Positions 44,358 through 53,578 of a DNA stretch of 64,000 nucleotides are shown one piece after another. Below the pieces are notes generated by a model. The model saw nothing but the letters and a program-made list of their open reading frames with translations. It was not told where the DNA came from and did not search any database. Position numbers and translations under genes: made by a program. Source of the DNA: Asaia siamensis. Its GTDB lineage: Bacteria; Pseudomonadota; Alphaproteobacteria; Acetobacterales; Acetobacteraceae. The stretch's first letter is position 1; each line of letters begins with the position of its first letter. The DNA lies in NCBI RefSeq assembly GCF_014635085.1, contig NZ_BMCH01000003.1:372001-436000 (forward strand), read 5' to 3'.

Positions 44358-46403
44358 TTGCGTCACTTCCTGCTCGGCTCGCTTGGCTATGATGCCCTGC
44401 CCTTCTACAGCCTCATCGCCACCTTTGCTGCCTCGATCGTGGTTCTGGGCGCCCTGGCCGTGCTGGTATTCGTCACCTGGCTGAAAGGATGGCGCGCGCT
44501 CTGGTCGGACTGGCTGACAAGCGTGGACCACAAGAAAATCGGCATCATGTATGTTGTGGTGTCTTTCGTGATGCTGGCCCGCGCTGTGGTCGAGGCGGTT
44601 GTCATGCGGTCGCAGCAGGCCGTGGCGTATCAGAACCCCGGCTTCATTCCGCCCGAACATTTTGCCCAGCTCTTCACGACCCACGGCACGATCATGATTT
44701 TCTTCATGGCCATGCCGTTCCTGATCGGCATCTATAATTTCGTTCTGCCGCTCCAGATTGGTGCCCGTGACGTCTCCTTTCCGGTCATGAACTCGATCAG
44801 CCTCGGTCTGACCAGCGCGGGTGCCGTGCTGCTGATGATCTCGCTTTGCATCGGCAAGTTCTCGACAGGGGGCTGGACCGGATATCCGCCCTATACGGAG
44901 TTGTCATTCAGCCCCGGCGTGGGGGTGGATTACTGGATATGGGCGCTGACATTGAGCTCGGTCGGCAACACCATGACCGGCATCAATTTTGCCGTGACAA
45001 TCTACAAGAAGCGCGCGCCGGGCATGACGCTTTTCCGTATGCCCCTTTTCGCCTGGACCGCCCTGTGCATCTCGATCCTGATGATTTTTGCCATGCCGCC
45101 TCTGACCGTGGCGACGCTGATGCTGGCCATGGATCGCTATCTGGATATGCATTTCTTCACCAACGAACTTGGTGGGAACATGATGAATTACATCAACATG
45201 TTCTGGCTCTTCGGACATCCTGAAGTCTACATCCTTATATTGCCTGCTTTTGGCGTCTATTCAGAAACCATCGCCACTTTTTCGAATAAACGACTTTATG
45301 GCTACACCTCGCTCGTCTGGGCGACTGTTTCGATCGCAGTCCTGTCCTTTACGGTCTGGCTGCACCATTTCTTCACCATGGGGCAGGACGGCAATGTGAA
45401 TGCCGTCTTCGGCATTGCCACCATGCTGATTGCCATCCCTACCGGCGTGAAAGTCTATGACTGGCTGCTGACCATGGCGCGCGGGCGTATCAGGGTCAGC
45501 GTGCCCATGCTCTATGCCTGCGCGTTCATGATGCTGTTTGTCGTGGGGGGGGCCACCGGGGTCATGCTGGCCAATCCCGGCTTCGATTATCAGGTGCATA
45601 ATACGCTTTTCCTGGTTGCGCATTTTCACAACATGCTCATCCCCGGCCTGCTTTTCGGCATGCTCAGCGCCTATCACTACTGGTTTCCCAAGGCTTTCGG
45701 GTTTCGCCTGCATGAAGGCTGGGGGCGTATCGTTTTCGGTTGCTGGGTGGGCGGCTTCATTCTGGCTTTCATGCCGCTCTATATCGTTGGCGCGCTGGGC
45801 ATGCCGCGACGCAGCCAGGAGTTTTTCGAAGCCGTTTATCGCCCCTATCTCTGGGTCGCCCTCTGCGGCGCGTTTCTGGTGCTCGGCGCTCTGGTCAGCA
45901 TGGTCATTCAGCTCTGGACCAGCATCAAAAACCGCAAGGCCCTTGCCGTGCCCGTGGGCGACCCCTGGAACGGACGCACTCTGGAGTGGTCGATTGCAGC
46001 CCCGCCGCCAGAGTATAATTTTGCCCTGATCCCAAAAATCGACTGTGTCGATGCTTTTCATGAAGCGAAAAAACATCGCGATGCCTGGCGGGCTCCGGAA
46101 CATTATTTCGATATCGAGCTGCCCTCGAACACACCGGTTGGCTTTGTCTGCTGCGTGGCAGGTGGTGTGTTCGGCTTTGCCCTGACCTGGCATATCTGGT
46201 GGGCGGTCATTCTGGGTGCCGCCGTGTTTTTCGGCGCGATCATCCTGCGCAGCTTCAATCGCAATACGACCTATATCGTCCCGGCCTCCGAGATCAGGGA
46301 GAATGAAGAGCGCTGGCTGCTCACGCTGCGCGAGACCGCTTTCATCGACAACGATGCCATGTTCACGACCGCCAATAACGGCCTGGTCAAGGAGCCGATC
46401 TGA
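44358..46403 (+). CDS. cyoB: cytochrome bo3-type quinol oxidase subunit I
   Basis: A 681-residue catalytic subunit with about 15 membrane helices. It reduces O2 with quinol electrons and pumps protons. Heme/copper ligands are seen: TTHGTIM, GHPEVYILILP (His and the cross-linked Tyr), WLHHFFTMG (two His), and VAHFHNMLI (two His). The K-channel Lys is in GVKVYDWL and the D-channel Asp in GARDVSFPVMN. At the quinol site, E. coli Arg71 is kept, but Asp75 aligns with Glu in ARAVVEAVVMRS. The start is a TTG at 44358 after CGGAG. Its stop overlaps the cyoC start by one base. Confidence 0.96.
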   Translation: MRHFLLGSLGYDALPFYSLIATFAASIVVLGALAVLVFVTWLKGWRALWSDWLTSVDHKKIGIMYVVVSFVMLARAVVEAVVMRSQQAVAYQNPGFIPPEHFAQLFTTHGTIMIFFMAMPFLIGIYNFVLPLQIGARDVSFPVMNSISLGLTSAGAVLLMISLCIGKFSTGGWTGYPPYTELSFSPGVGVDYWIWALTLSSVGNTMTGINFAVTIYKKRAPGMTLFRMPLFAWTALCISILMIFAMPPLTVATLMLAMDRYLDMHFFTNELGGNMMNYINMFWLFGHPEVYILILPAFGVYSETIATFSNKRLYGYTSLVWATVSIAVLSFTVWLHHFFTMGQDGNVNAVFGIATMLIAIPTGVKVYDWLLTMARGRIRVSVPMLYACAFMMLFVVGGATGVMLANPGFDYQVHNTLFLVAHFHNMLIPGLLFGMLSAYHYWFPKAFGFRLHEGWGRIVFGCWVGGFILAFMPLYIVGALGMPRRSQEFFEAVYRPYLWVALCGAFLVLGALVSMVIQLWTSIKNRKALAVPVGDPWNGRTLEWSIAAPPPEYNFALIPKIDCVDAFHEAKKHRDAWRAPEHYFDIELPSNTPVGFVCCVAGGVFGFALTWHIWWAVILGAAVFFGAIILRSFNRNTTYIVPASEIRENEERWLLTLRETAFIDNDAMFTTANNGLVKEPI

Positions 46404-47056
46404 TGGCGCAAACCGTACAGGGCAAGGGGCCAAGTCATATCGGCATCCGTCTGAGCAATGCCGCTCCCGCCTCGCATCAGGAGGAAGCCCGCTCACAGGC
46501 CGAAGAGGCACTGTTCGGCTTCTGGGTCTTCCTGATGAGCGATCTCATCATTTTCTCAATGCTGTTCGTCACCTATGCGACGATGGGCCACTCCCTCGCG
46601 GGTGGTCCCGGCCCTCATGAACTATTCGATCTTTCTTCCGCCGCATGGGAGACGGTTGCCCTGCTCGCGAGCAGCTTCACCTGCGGGCTGGCTACTCTGG
46701 CGATGCGCTATGATCGCTCGGTCAAAAAGACGCTTTTCTGGTTTGCCATTACTTTGCTGCTTGGCCTCGCCTTCCTGTCGCTGGAGCTGCATGATTTCAT
46801 GACCATGGCGGCGAAAGGGGGTGGTCCCTCCCGATCGGGCTGGCTTTCTGCCAGCTGGGCCCTGATCGGTACGCATGGGCTGCATGTCACGAGCGGCTGT
46901 CTCTGGATGCTCATCATGTTTGCGCAGACAGCCCGGTTCGGTCTCGACCCGCTGGTGCAGACACGCTTCATGCGCCTCGCCCTGTTCTGGCATTTTCTCG
47001 ATATCGTCTGGATTGGGATCTTCTCGATTGTCTATCTGCTTGGAGTGCTGTCATGA
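46403..47056 (+). CDS. cyoC: cytochrome bo3-type quinol oxidase subunit III
   Basis: A 217-residue subunit with five membrane helices, which supports the assembly and stability of subunit I. LFGFWVFLMSDLIIFSMLFVTY is the first helix and ALIGTHGLHVTSGCLWMLIM a conserved helix with the family's THGLHV motif; LFWHFLDIVWIGIFSIVYL is the last. Its ATG overlaps the cyoB stop, and cyoD overlaps its own stop by four bases, so the operon is tightly coupled. Confidence 0.95.
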   Translation: MAQTVQGKGPSHIGIRLSNAAPASHQEEARSQAEEALFGFWVFLMSDLIIFSMLFVTYATMGHSLAGGPGPHELFDLSSAAWETVALLASSFTCGLATLAMRYDRSVKKTLFWFAITLLLGLAFLSLELHDFMTMAAKGGGPSRSGWLSASWALIGTHGLHVTSGCLWMLIMFAQTARFGLDPLVQTRFMRLALFWHFLDIVWIGIFSIVYLLGVLS

Positions 47057-47370
47057 GCGATCACCATGAAGCGGAGCGCCGACAGGAACTGCATGGCTAC
47101 GTGATTGGCCTCATTCTGGCCGTCGTGCTTTCGGCCCTCCCTTTCGGAGGGGTTATGCTCGGGCTGTTGCCGAAGACGTCACTCCTCTGGCTGATCGCCA
47201 TAGCCGCGTTATGTCAGGTCATCGTTCATTTCCGGTTTTTCCTGCATATCGATCTGTCACGCTCGCATCGCGACGATCTGCAGCTGATCCTGTTTTCGCT
47301 CCTGATCGTGGCCCTCATGGTGGGAGGAACGCTCTGGGTGCTGAGTAATCAGAGGCACATGATGGGGTAA
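47053..47370 (+). CDS. cyoD: cytochrome bo3-type quinol oxidase subunit IV
   Basis: A 105-residue subunit with three membrane helices (GLILAVVLSALPFGGVML; LWLIAIAALCQVIVHFRFFLHI; LILFSLLIVALMVGGTLWVL). The VHFRFFLHID stretch is typical. It helps copper and heme site assembly in subunit I. ATG overlaps the cyoC stop (ATGA). No cyoE follows in the next kilobases, so heme O synthase is encoded elsewhere. Confidence 0.93.
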   Translation: MSDHHEAERRQELHGYVIGLILAVVLSALPFGGVMLGLLPKTSLLWLIAIAALCQVIVHFRFFLHIDLSRSHRDDLQLILFSLLIVALMVGGTLWVLSNQRHMMG

Positions 47371-47620
47371 TGTTCCGGCCTCATTCTGCAGCCCTTTACA
47401 GGCAATCGCCGGAAGTACTGCCGTGATGGTTATCGTAGCGACAATGACCGTGGTCTACCGCTTGCCGTCATGGGGTTGAAAACGAGGCGAGATGCACAAG
47501 CCGCTCGAGGCCGCTGTACGGACCGCCTCTGTGCCGAGACCGGAAATTCGTCTGATTGTTCAGAGCTGAGCGATCTCCCACGCAGAAAATTGCCGCAATT
47601 CTGAACAAAAACGCATCGCC

Positions 47621-49720
47621 CTAGAATTTGAAACGCTGACCTTCCTTGCCTGTGTCAGGCAGATAAGGGCCGCCAGCGCGTATTGTGACGCTAAGTACGG
47701 CAGGCTCCTCATCCTTGCGGTCGCCAAGCGATATTGCGGCCTCACCTGTCGTCCAACGATGTTCCGACGTCTCCAGAGGCGCCCAGCCCTCGATATCGAG
47801 GGCGCGGAGATGATCTTCAAGGCGTCTGGTTTCTGTCGCGGAATATGGCGTGACATCCCCGACAAGAACCCCAAGCTTACGCCGATCGTCACGGCAGGGC
47901 CCCTCAATATCAACGGGTCTGGCCACACGGGACGCAATGCGTACCTCACGCACGTCGGGCGGGATCAGGAACATGGCATTTTTCCCCTGTTTCCGCGCAC
48001 AGGGAATACGCAGCCCCCCCTCTGTCACAAGATGAAGGCCCGGATCATGCTCCAGCACCATATCGCGACGGATGATCGCTCCATCGCCAATTCTCGCAGC
48101 GATCGCCTCGTAGATCGGCGCGACGAACTCCCGATCCGTGCGCAAGGGAGCGGCGGCATCCTGCGCCCAGGCACGATAATAGACCTTGATATCGGCAAGT
48201 CCTGAAAGAGCCGGATTTTCACCATCAAGCAGCGTTTCAGACAACACGCCATTGGCACGGATGATCCCATGCTCTGCCGTGCCGATATGATAATACTCGT
48301 AAGAGTCGAAGCTGCGATCATAGGCAATGCTCACTCCGTTGACGAGCATGCGTATCGGTACAAAGGCTTCCTCGAAGAAGAAGCAATGCTCGGCAGTTAC
48401 CAGCAGATCCTGATAGGGCTGCCCCGGTCCGAACGCGCCAGCGGCGATACGCACCGGATAGCCTGCCTCATCATCGGGCAGATGGCGGCGAACCGTAACC
48501 CGGTCTCTGACCAAGTGAATGACCGGCTCAGATCCGGGCATTCCGTGACGATAGACAGTCATCAGATCGCCTTTGATGAAATCCTCAATTGCCTTCTCGC
48601 CAGCCTCGGTCTCAATCAGTGAACCGGCGAGGAAACACGTGATAACCGTCCCGCCCGCTATTGTGAGACTGCCTCCGGATACAACCACCGGATCCTTAAG
48701 CGTCGAGCCGCTCGAGGCGTAAATCAGGACGCCACTGGCAACTTCGGCACCATACATTGTCGCCCCACTGGCAACGTAGATCGTATCGTTTGTGAAGCCA
48801 GAATTGTAATAGATGTCGTTGATTGACGTCGCCCCGGCGCTGATCGTCGCAACGAGCGAATTATAGGAATTTCCAACGCTCGCTCCGCCCGAAGACATAT
48901 AGAGATACCCGTTGGTGATGACCGAACTCAGCAAGGTACCGCCAGACATGACAGAAACGACCGGATATCCTCCCTGGTTGGATCCGCTGCCCCCTGAGGC
49001 GGTTGCGCCGCTCATCACGATCAGGGTTCCCCCGCTCATACGTACCGGGCCCTGGCTGACAACATTACCGCTTACATAAACGGTCACCCCTCCGGAATTA
49101 ATCGCTGACCAAGTGCCTCTGAGAACAGAGACATTACTCGTAGGTGTCGTCGTCAACGGTCTGGGCGTACCGTAATCAGCGAGGATAGTAGCAGAGCCAC
49201 CTGCCGTAATAGACAAGCTGCTCAGCACGGCATCGGAGCTGACAAGCACAGATGCGCCCGATGTTACTTCGAGACCATTAACGGTCGCTCCCGAACTCAC
49301 ATACACATTCACGCCATTGGAGATATGCGCGTTACTCGCCACCGAGCCTGAAGAAAATCTGACCGGGCTGTGATCATAAGGCGTCACCCAGGAATAGGTC
49401 TCATCGAGGGAGGTAGAACCCGAATAGTAATTTGTCTCGGTCGATATCCCGCTGACATTACTCGTGACACCACCATTTGACACACGCAGGTAGCCGTTAT
49501 CGACGGTTGAATCGATCAATGAGCCGCCAGACACGACGACGGTTGGGTAACCACCCGACGCTACGGCTGAAAGGCCTGATACCGTCGCACCGCTCGCGAC
49601 CGTAAGCGTCCATCCCCCGGTGAACAAGACAGCGCCGCTGATAGTGACGCCGTTGCTGACATAAACGGTTTGACCACTGACGTTACTGGCCATCCAGTTA
49701 CCGCTAATCTGCGTCGCCAT
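47621..49720 (-). CDS. AIDA-repeat passenger with C-terminal Hint self-processing domain
   Basis: A 699-residue protein in two parts. Residues 1-360 are Ser/Gly/Val-rich strand-loop-strand repeats of the AIDA type (TVYVSNGVTISG, LTVASGATVSG), forming a likely beta-helix. Residues about 1-90 and 200-285 are copies of one another (GGYPTVVVSGG and GGYPVVSVMSGG, NGYLRVS and NGYLYMS). From 361 a Hint_2 domain begins: TCFLAGSLIETEAGEKAIEDF with nucleophile Cys362, the LLVTAEHCFF block (Thr442, His445), and YYHIGTAEHGIIRANGVLSETLLD. No intein-type terminal His-Asn is seen, so hedgehog-like cleavage before Cys362 is more likely than splicing. There is no signal peptide or barrel. GGAGAG precedes the ATG by 9 bases. 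Confidence 0.85.
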   Translation of the reverse strand: MATQISGNWMASNVSGQTVYVSNGVTISGAVLFTGGWTLTVASGATVSGLSAVASGGYPTVVVSGGSLIDSTVDNGYLRVSNGGVTSNVSGISTETNYYSGSTSLDETYSWVTPYDHSPVRFSSGSVASNAHISNGVNVYVSSGATVNGLEVTSGASVLVSSDAVLSSLSITAGGSATILADYGTPRPLTTTPTSNVSVLRGTWSAINSGGVTVYVSGNVVSQGPVRMSGGTLIVMSGATASGGSGSNQGGYPVVSVMSGGTLLSSVITNGYLYMSSGGASVGNSYNSLVATISAGATSINDIYYNSGFTNDTIYVASGATMYGAEVASGVLIYASSGSTLKDPVVVSGGSLTIAGGTVITCFLAGSLIETEAGEKAIEDFIKGDLMTVYRHGMPGSEPVIHLVRDRVTVRRHLPDDEAGYPVRIAAGAFGPGQPYQDLLVTAEHCFFFEEAFVPIRMLVNGVSIAYDRSFDSYEYYHIGTAEHGIIRANGVLSETLLDGENPALSGLADIKVYYRAWAQDAAAPLRTDREFVAPIYEAIAARIGDGAIIRRDMVLEHDPGLHLVTEGGLRIPCARKQGKNAMFLIPPDVREVRIASRVARPVDIEGPCRDDRRKLGVLVGDVTPYSATETRRLEDHLRALDIEGWAPLETSEHRWTTGEAAISLGDRKDEEPAVLSVTIRAGGPYLPDTGKEGQRFKF

Positions 49721-50150
49721 TGCCCGTCTCTCCGTTATTTTGCCCTCTGTGCGTCCGCCTTCGCCGTACTCTTTGACAAAATCGGAGCCCCCCCATAACG
49801 GGCTACCCGGGTCAGATTATCTGTTATTAGCGTTTCAATGGCACATTATGTGGGCAAATTGGAAAGGCGTTGTTAGTAGCCGCAAATATAAATAACGTTT
49901 GACGAAGAAATTTTTATCTATTGACGGTTAATAACTATTTCTTTTGCCAGACTACGCACCAGAGCCTGGCATCCCCGTTGGATGAAACATCTCATGCCTC
50001 GATAAAGGCGCCACTGGCGCCCGGCCCATTCTGCTGGCCTGACGGCAGGATGGACAATCGGACACGCCTGCCGCATGGTGCGCTTGCTGGAGAGCGGCAG
50101 ACATCCTGTCAATCAACGCATGAATTGAACCCGGCAGAATGCGGTCGCTC
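49721..50150. other. intergenic region upstream of the AIDA/Hint gene
   Basis: This 430-base gap is A+T-rich between about 49800 and 49940 and probably holds the minus-strand promoter of the AIDA/Hint gene, with a long leader. A run of seven C lies near 49790. From 49950 to 50150 the base composition is like the core, but no reading frame there has a recognisable product. Confidence 0.45.
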
Positions 50151-51770
50151 TCAGGCAGGACTGCCCGTGACAGCATGGATGACCCATTCCGCTGCGCGAA
50201 TACCGTCTATCCCTGCCGAAAGAATGCCCCCGGCATAGCCTGCGCCCTCACCCGCCGGGAACAGTCCTGCAATGCCCGGGCTTTGACCATCTGCGCCACG
50301 CGGCATTCTGATCGGTGATGATGTACGGGTCTCGACGCCAGTCAGCACGGCATCCCCCATCGAGAACCCCTTGAGCTTGCGTTCGAAAGCCGGAAGCGCT
50401 TCCCGGATCGCCTCAACGGCGAAATCCGGCAGACAAAGGGACAGATCGGTCGGGGTCACGCCCGGCTTGTATGAGGGCACGACATCGCCAAGGGTGGTTG
50501 AAGGACGCCCGGCAAGGAAGTCTTCCACCCGCTGGGCTGGTGCCTTGTAGTCCCCGCCACCCGCAACGAAAGCCGCGCGCTCCCAGTGACGCTGGAAAGC
50601 GACACCTCCCAGCACATCGTCGGGATAATCGCGCTCTGGTGAAACATCGACCACGATACCGGCATTCGCATTGCGCTCGGCACGGGAATACTGGCTCATG
50701 CCGTTGGTCACGACCTGATTGGGCTCCGAGGTGGCCGCAACGACCGTGCCCCCGGGACACATGCAGAAGGAATAGACGGCCCGGCCATTCTTCGCGTGAT
50801 GCACCAGCTTGTAATCGGCCGCCCCCAGAAGCGGGTGGCCACCCTGATCGCCAAAACGGGCGCAATCGATCAGGGATTGCGGATGCTCGATCCGCACCCC
50901 GATCGAGAAGGGTTTGGCCACCATCGGCACCTGAGCCTCTCGCAGCATTTCGAACGTATCGCGTGCGCTGTGCCCGACCGCAAGAATGGCGTGATCCGTC
51001 TCAAGCGTTGTGCCATCAGAGAGGCGCAGCCCCTTCAACCGACGGGGCGAACCCTCGGTGATCAGCCCGTCAACGCGCACCCCGAAGCGATAGCTGCCCC
51101 CCAGACGCTCGATTTCCCCACGGATATGCTCGACCATGGAAACGAGCCGGAACGTGCCGATATGGGGCTTTGAAACGTAGAGAATTTCCTCCGGTGCGCC
51201 TGCCTTGACGAACTCCTCCATGACCTTACGGCCCAGGTGGCGCGGGTCACTGACGCCGCTATAGAGCTTGCCGTCGGAAAACGTCCCGGCACCACCCTCG
51301 CCAAACTGCACATTGCTCTCAGGCGTCAATTCCGACCGGCGCCACAAGGCGAAGGTATCGACCGTACGCTCACGTACGATCTTGCCACGCTCGATCACGA
51401 TCGGACGCAGTCCCGCCTGGGCCAGAATGAGTGCCGCCATTACACCGCAAGGGCCTGCACCGATCACGACGGGGCGAGGCCCGCCCGCCCCTTCCGGCGT
51501 GACGGTCGGGAGAACGTAAGACGTATCCGGGGTTGGCATGACCGACGGTGTGTTTTCATGAGCGGCAAGAACCGCCGCTTCATCGTCGATCGAGCAATCA
51601 ACGCTATAGACAAGCACGATGCGCCCGCGCTTGCGCGCATCATAGCCGCGACGCGCGACCGTAAAGTCTCGCAGCGCTGCGCTATCGATGTTCAGCCGGG
51701 CGAGAATCGCCTCGCGCAACGCATCGGTCGAGTGGTCGAGGGGAAGCCTGAGTTCGGTAAGCCGGATCAT
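50151..51770 (-). CDS. FAD-dependent oxidoreductase of the COG2509 type
   Basis: A 539-residue uncharacterised flavoprotein. Residues 1-95 are a small N-terminal domain (RLTELRLPLDHSTDALREAI ... ARRGYDARKRGRIVLVYSVD). The FAD part begins PVVIGAGPCGVMAALILAQAGL near 100 and continues with ESNVQFGEGGAGTFSDGKLYSGV, a signature of this family. YSFCMCPGGTVVAATSEP is another constant stretch, and the end has GLFPAGEGAGYAGGILSAG. It is cytoplasmic, the reaction is unknown, and the family is broadly conserved. It stands alone. Confidence 0.88.
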   Translation of the reverse strand: MIRLTELRLPLDHSTDALREAILARLNIDSAALRDFTVARRGYDARKRGRIVLVYSVDCSIDDEAAVLAAHENTPSVMPTPDTSYVLPTVTPEGAGGPRPVVIGAGPCGVMAALILAQAGLRPIVIERGKIVRERTVDTFALWRRSELTPESNVQFGEGGAGTFSDGKLYSGVSDPRHLGRKVMEEFVKAGAPEEILYVSKPHIGTFRLVSMVEHIRGEIERLGGSYRFGVRVDGLITEGSPRRLKGLRLSDGTTLETDHAILAVGHSARDTFEMLREAQVPMVAKPFSIGVRIEHPQSLIDCARFGDQGGHPLLGAADYKLVHHAKNGRAVYSFCMCPGGTVVAATSEPNQVVTNGMSQYSRAERNANAGIVVDVSPERDYPDDVLGGVAFQRHWERAAFVAGGGDYKAPAQRVEDFLAGRPSTTLGDVVPSYKPGVTPTDLSLCLPDFAVEAIREALPAFERKLKGFSMGDAVLTGVETRTSSPIRMPRGADGQSPGIAGLFPAGEGAGYAGGILSAGIDGIRAAEWVIHAVTGSPA

Positions 51771-51890
51771 GACGGCTGGAAGTCATGGAGAGAGGGGCTT
51801 TGTCAAGAAAAGAATAGGCCGCCTTAGCCAGCGACCAAAGCCCCTGCTGCCTCTCCCACCTGTCGGAAGAGGCAATCTCTCTCCTGTTTC

Positions 51891-53576
51891 TCAGAGTGCC
51901 GGGCGTTGTGCCTCTGTGCGGTCACGAATAGCCTTGAACTCCGACCCCTGCTTCCAGCTCGGCCACATACGCGAGAAGGCGAGGCTACGACCGACTTCAT
52001 ACAGGGCGGCCGCATCTTCTGCCGCACCGCTGAGATCCCAGCTCGCATTCCAGGCATCACAGGGCTGGTGATAGCAGGCCATGTAGCCCTCGAGCCATTT
52101 GCGCCCGGCAGGCACACCGCCTTTGAGCAGGTCGGGGTAACCCGCCAGATCCATGATCGGCAGAACCGGCACACCAGCCCGGGCGAAAGGGAGATGATCG
52201 GCGCGATAGAAAGCGCCGCGCTCAGGCAGAACCTCGTTCTGGGTCACGCGCCCCTGAGACGATGCAATGGTCGAAAAATCGTCCTGCAGGCTATTCTGTC
52301 CGGCGCCGACGATGAAGGCGTTGTGAGACAGCCCCCCCATCTGCAAGACGTCGATGGTGAAATTGGCCACCGTCTTTTCGAGGGAGACGAGGGGATGTTC
52401 GACATAATAAGTCGAGCCCAGAAGGCCACGCTCTTCCGCCGTCCAGGCCGCGAATACGATTGTTCTTTCAGGTGCCGGCCCTTCCTTGAAGGCGCGGGCA
52501 ATTTCGAACACCGCAGCCACACCCGAGGCGTCATCGATCGCCCCACGGCGGATCATAGCCTCTCCATGAGGCCCCTTGCCCTTGCCAAACGCATCCCAAT
52601 GGGCGCCATACATGATCGTCTCATCAGGATGAGTTGTGCCCGGCAATTTGGCGAGGACATTGCGACTCTGAAGGTGGGTGGTCGCCACATCAAAGCTCGT
52701 GGTCAGACTGGCAGAAGGAAGGATGACAGGGCGGAAATCGGGGCGACGTGCCGCTTCGCTCAACGCGTCCAGGTCCAGCCCGGCCCGCGCAAACAGCTCA
52801 TGAGCGGCCTTGCCCTCGATCCAGCCCTGCAACAGCAGCGAGTCTGGCGCACCCTGCTTCTCGAGCGCAAAATTTTCTCCTCCAGGCGCAGTGACCGTGC
52901 TCCAGGGATAGCTGGCCGCTTCGGTATCATGAACAACCAGCGCACCGATCGCCCCCCGCCGGGCTGCCTCCTCGAATTTGTATGTCCATCGCCCGTAATA
53001 CGTCATGGTCCGACCGCCGAAACGATCGAAAACGGCCTCGTCCGGCTTGGCGCGGAAATCGGGATCGTTGATCAGGATGACCGCAATCTTGCCCTTGAGA
53101 TCGACACCCTTGAAATCATCCCAGTCACGCGCAGGCGCGTCCACGCCGTAACCGACGAAAACAAGAGGGGCATCGGTGATCTTGATCTGCGACGAGGGCA
53201 TATTCGTCGTCAGGTAGATTTCCTGCAACTGCCTGTATATTACGGGTTCTGATTGCCCCACCCGGAACTGGACCACGCTCTCAGGCGCAATCTTCGTGTG
53301 AACCATCGGGACTTCCTGGGTCCAGCCGCCGTTCTCACCGGCGGGCTGCAGCCCGATCGCCTGAAACTGCGCCACCAGATAATTCACCGTCTTGATGGCT
53401 CCGATCGTTCCGGGAGCACGCCCCTCGAACGGATCAGACGCCAGGGTCTTGATCACCTCCGACATGCGGACAGGGTCCATCGGGGCATAGACAAGGGGAT
53501 CAGCCGCCAGGGCAGAAGATCCGAGCAACCCGAGCATCGACAGGATGGCCGTGGCTGAGATACGGGCTGATCGCAT
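51891..53576 (-). CDS. exported M28-family metallopeptidase
   Basis: A 561-residue zinc aminopeptidase-like enzyme. The signal peptide is MRSARISATAILSMLGLLGSSALAADP (cut after ALA). A PA domain lies in the middle (GAIGALVVHDTEAASYPWSTV). The M28 zinc ligands are seen: His in YGAHWDAFG, Asp in GAIDDASGVAA, the Glu pair in AWTAEERGLLG, Asp in FTIDVLQMGG, and a His in RADHLPFARAGVP. The ATG at 53576 has AAGGAAAT upstream; the longer frame to 53660 overlaps the preceding gene. It starts 2 bases after the Cdd1-like gene and is probably cotranscribed. It would cut peptides in the periplasm. Confidence 0.92.
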   Translation of the reverse strand: MRSARISATAILSMLGLLGSSALAADPLVYAPMDPVRMSEVIKTLASDPFEGRAPGTIGAIKTVNYLVAQFQAIGLQPAGENGGWTQEVPMVHTKIAPESVVQFRVGQSEPVIYRQLQEIYLTTNMPSSQIKITDAPLVFVGYGVDAPARDWDDFKGVDLKGKIAVILINDPDFRAKPDEAVFDRFGGRTMTYYGRWTYKFEEAARRGAIGALVVHDTEAASYPWSTVTAPGGENFALEKQGAPDSLLLQGWIEGKAAHELFARAGLDLDALSEAARRPDFRPVILPSASLTTSFDVATTHLQSRNVLAKLPGTTHPDETIMYGAHWDAFGKGKGPHGEAMIRRGAIDDASGVAAVFEIARAFKEGPAPERTIVFAAWTAEERGLLGSTYYVEHPLVSLEKTVANFTIDVLQMGGLSHNAFIVGAGQNSLQDDFSTIASSQGRVTQNEVLPERGAFYRADHLPFARAGVPVLPIMDLAGYPDLLKGGVPAGRKWLEGYMACYHQPCDAWNASWDLSGAAEDAAALYEVGRSLAFSRMWPSWKQGSEFKAIRDRTEAQRPAL

Positions 53577-53578
53577 TG

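Noticed and set aside
45261-46511. A 416-codon minus-strand frame opposite cyoB
   Set aside because: It is antisense to a highly conserved oxidase subunit. The His- and Asp-rich translation reflects the reverse complement of membrane-helix codons.
51906-53252. A 448-codon open frame on the plus strand opposite the M28 peptidase gene
   Set aside because: It lies fully within a strongly supported gene with signal peptide and zinc ligands. Its translation is low in recognisable motifs and rich in Arg and His, typical of antisense frames in G+C-rich DNA.
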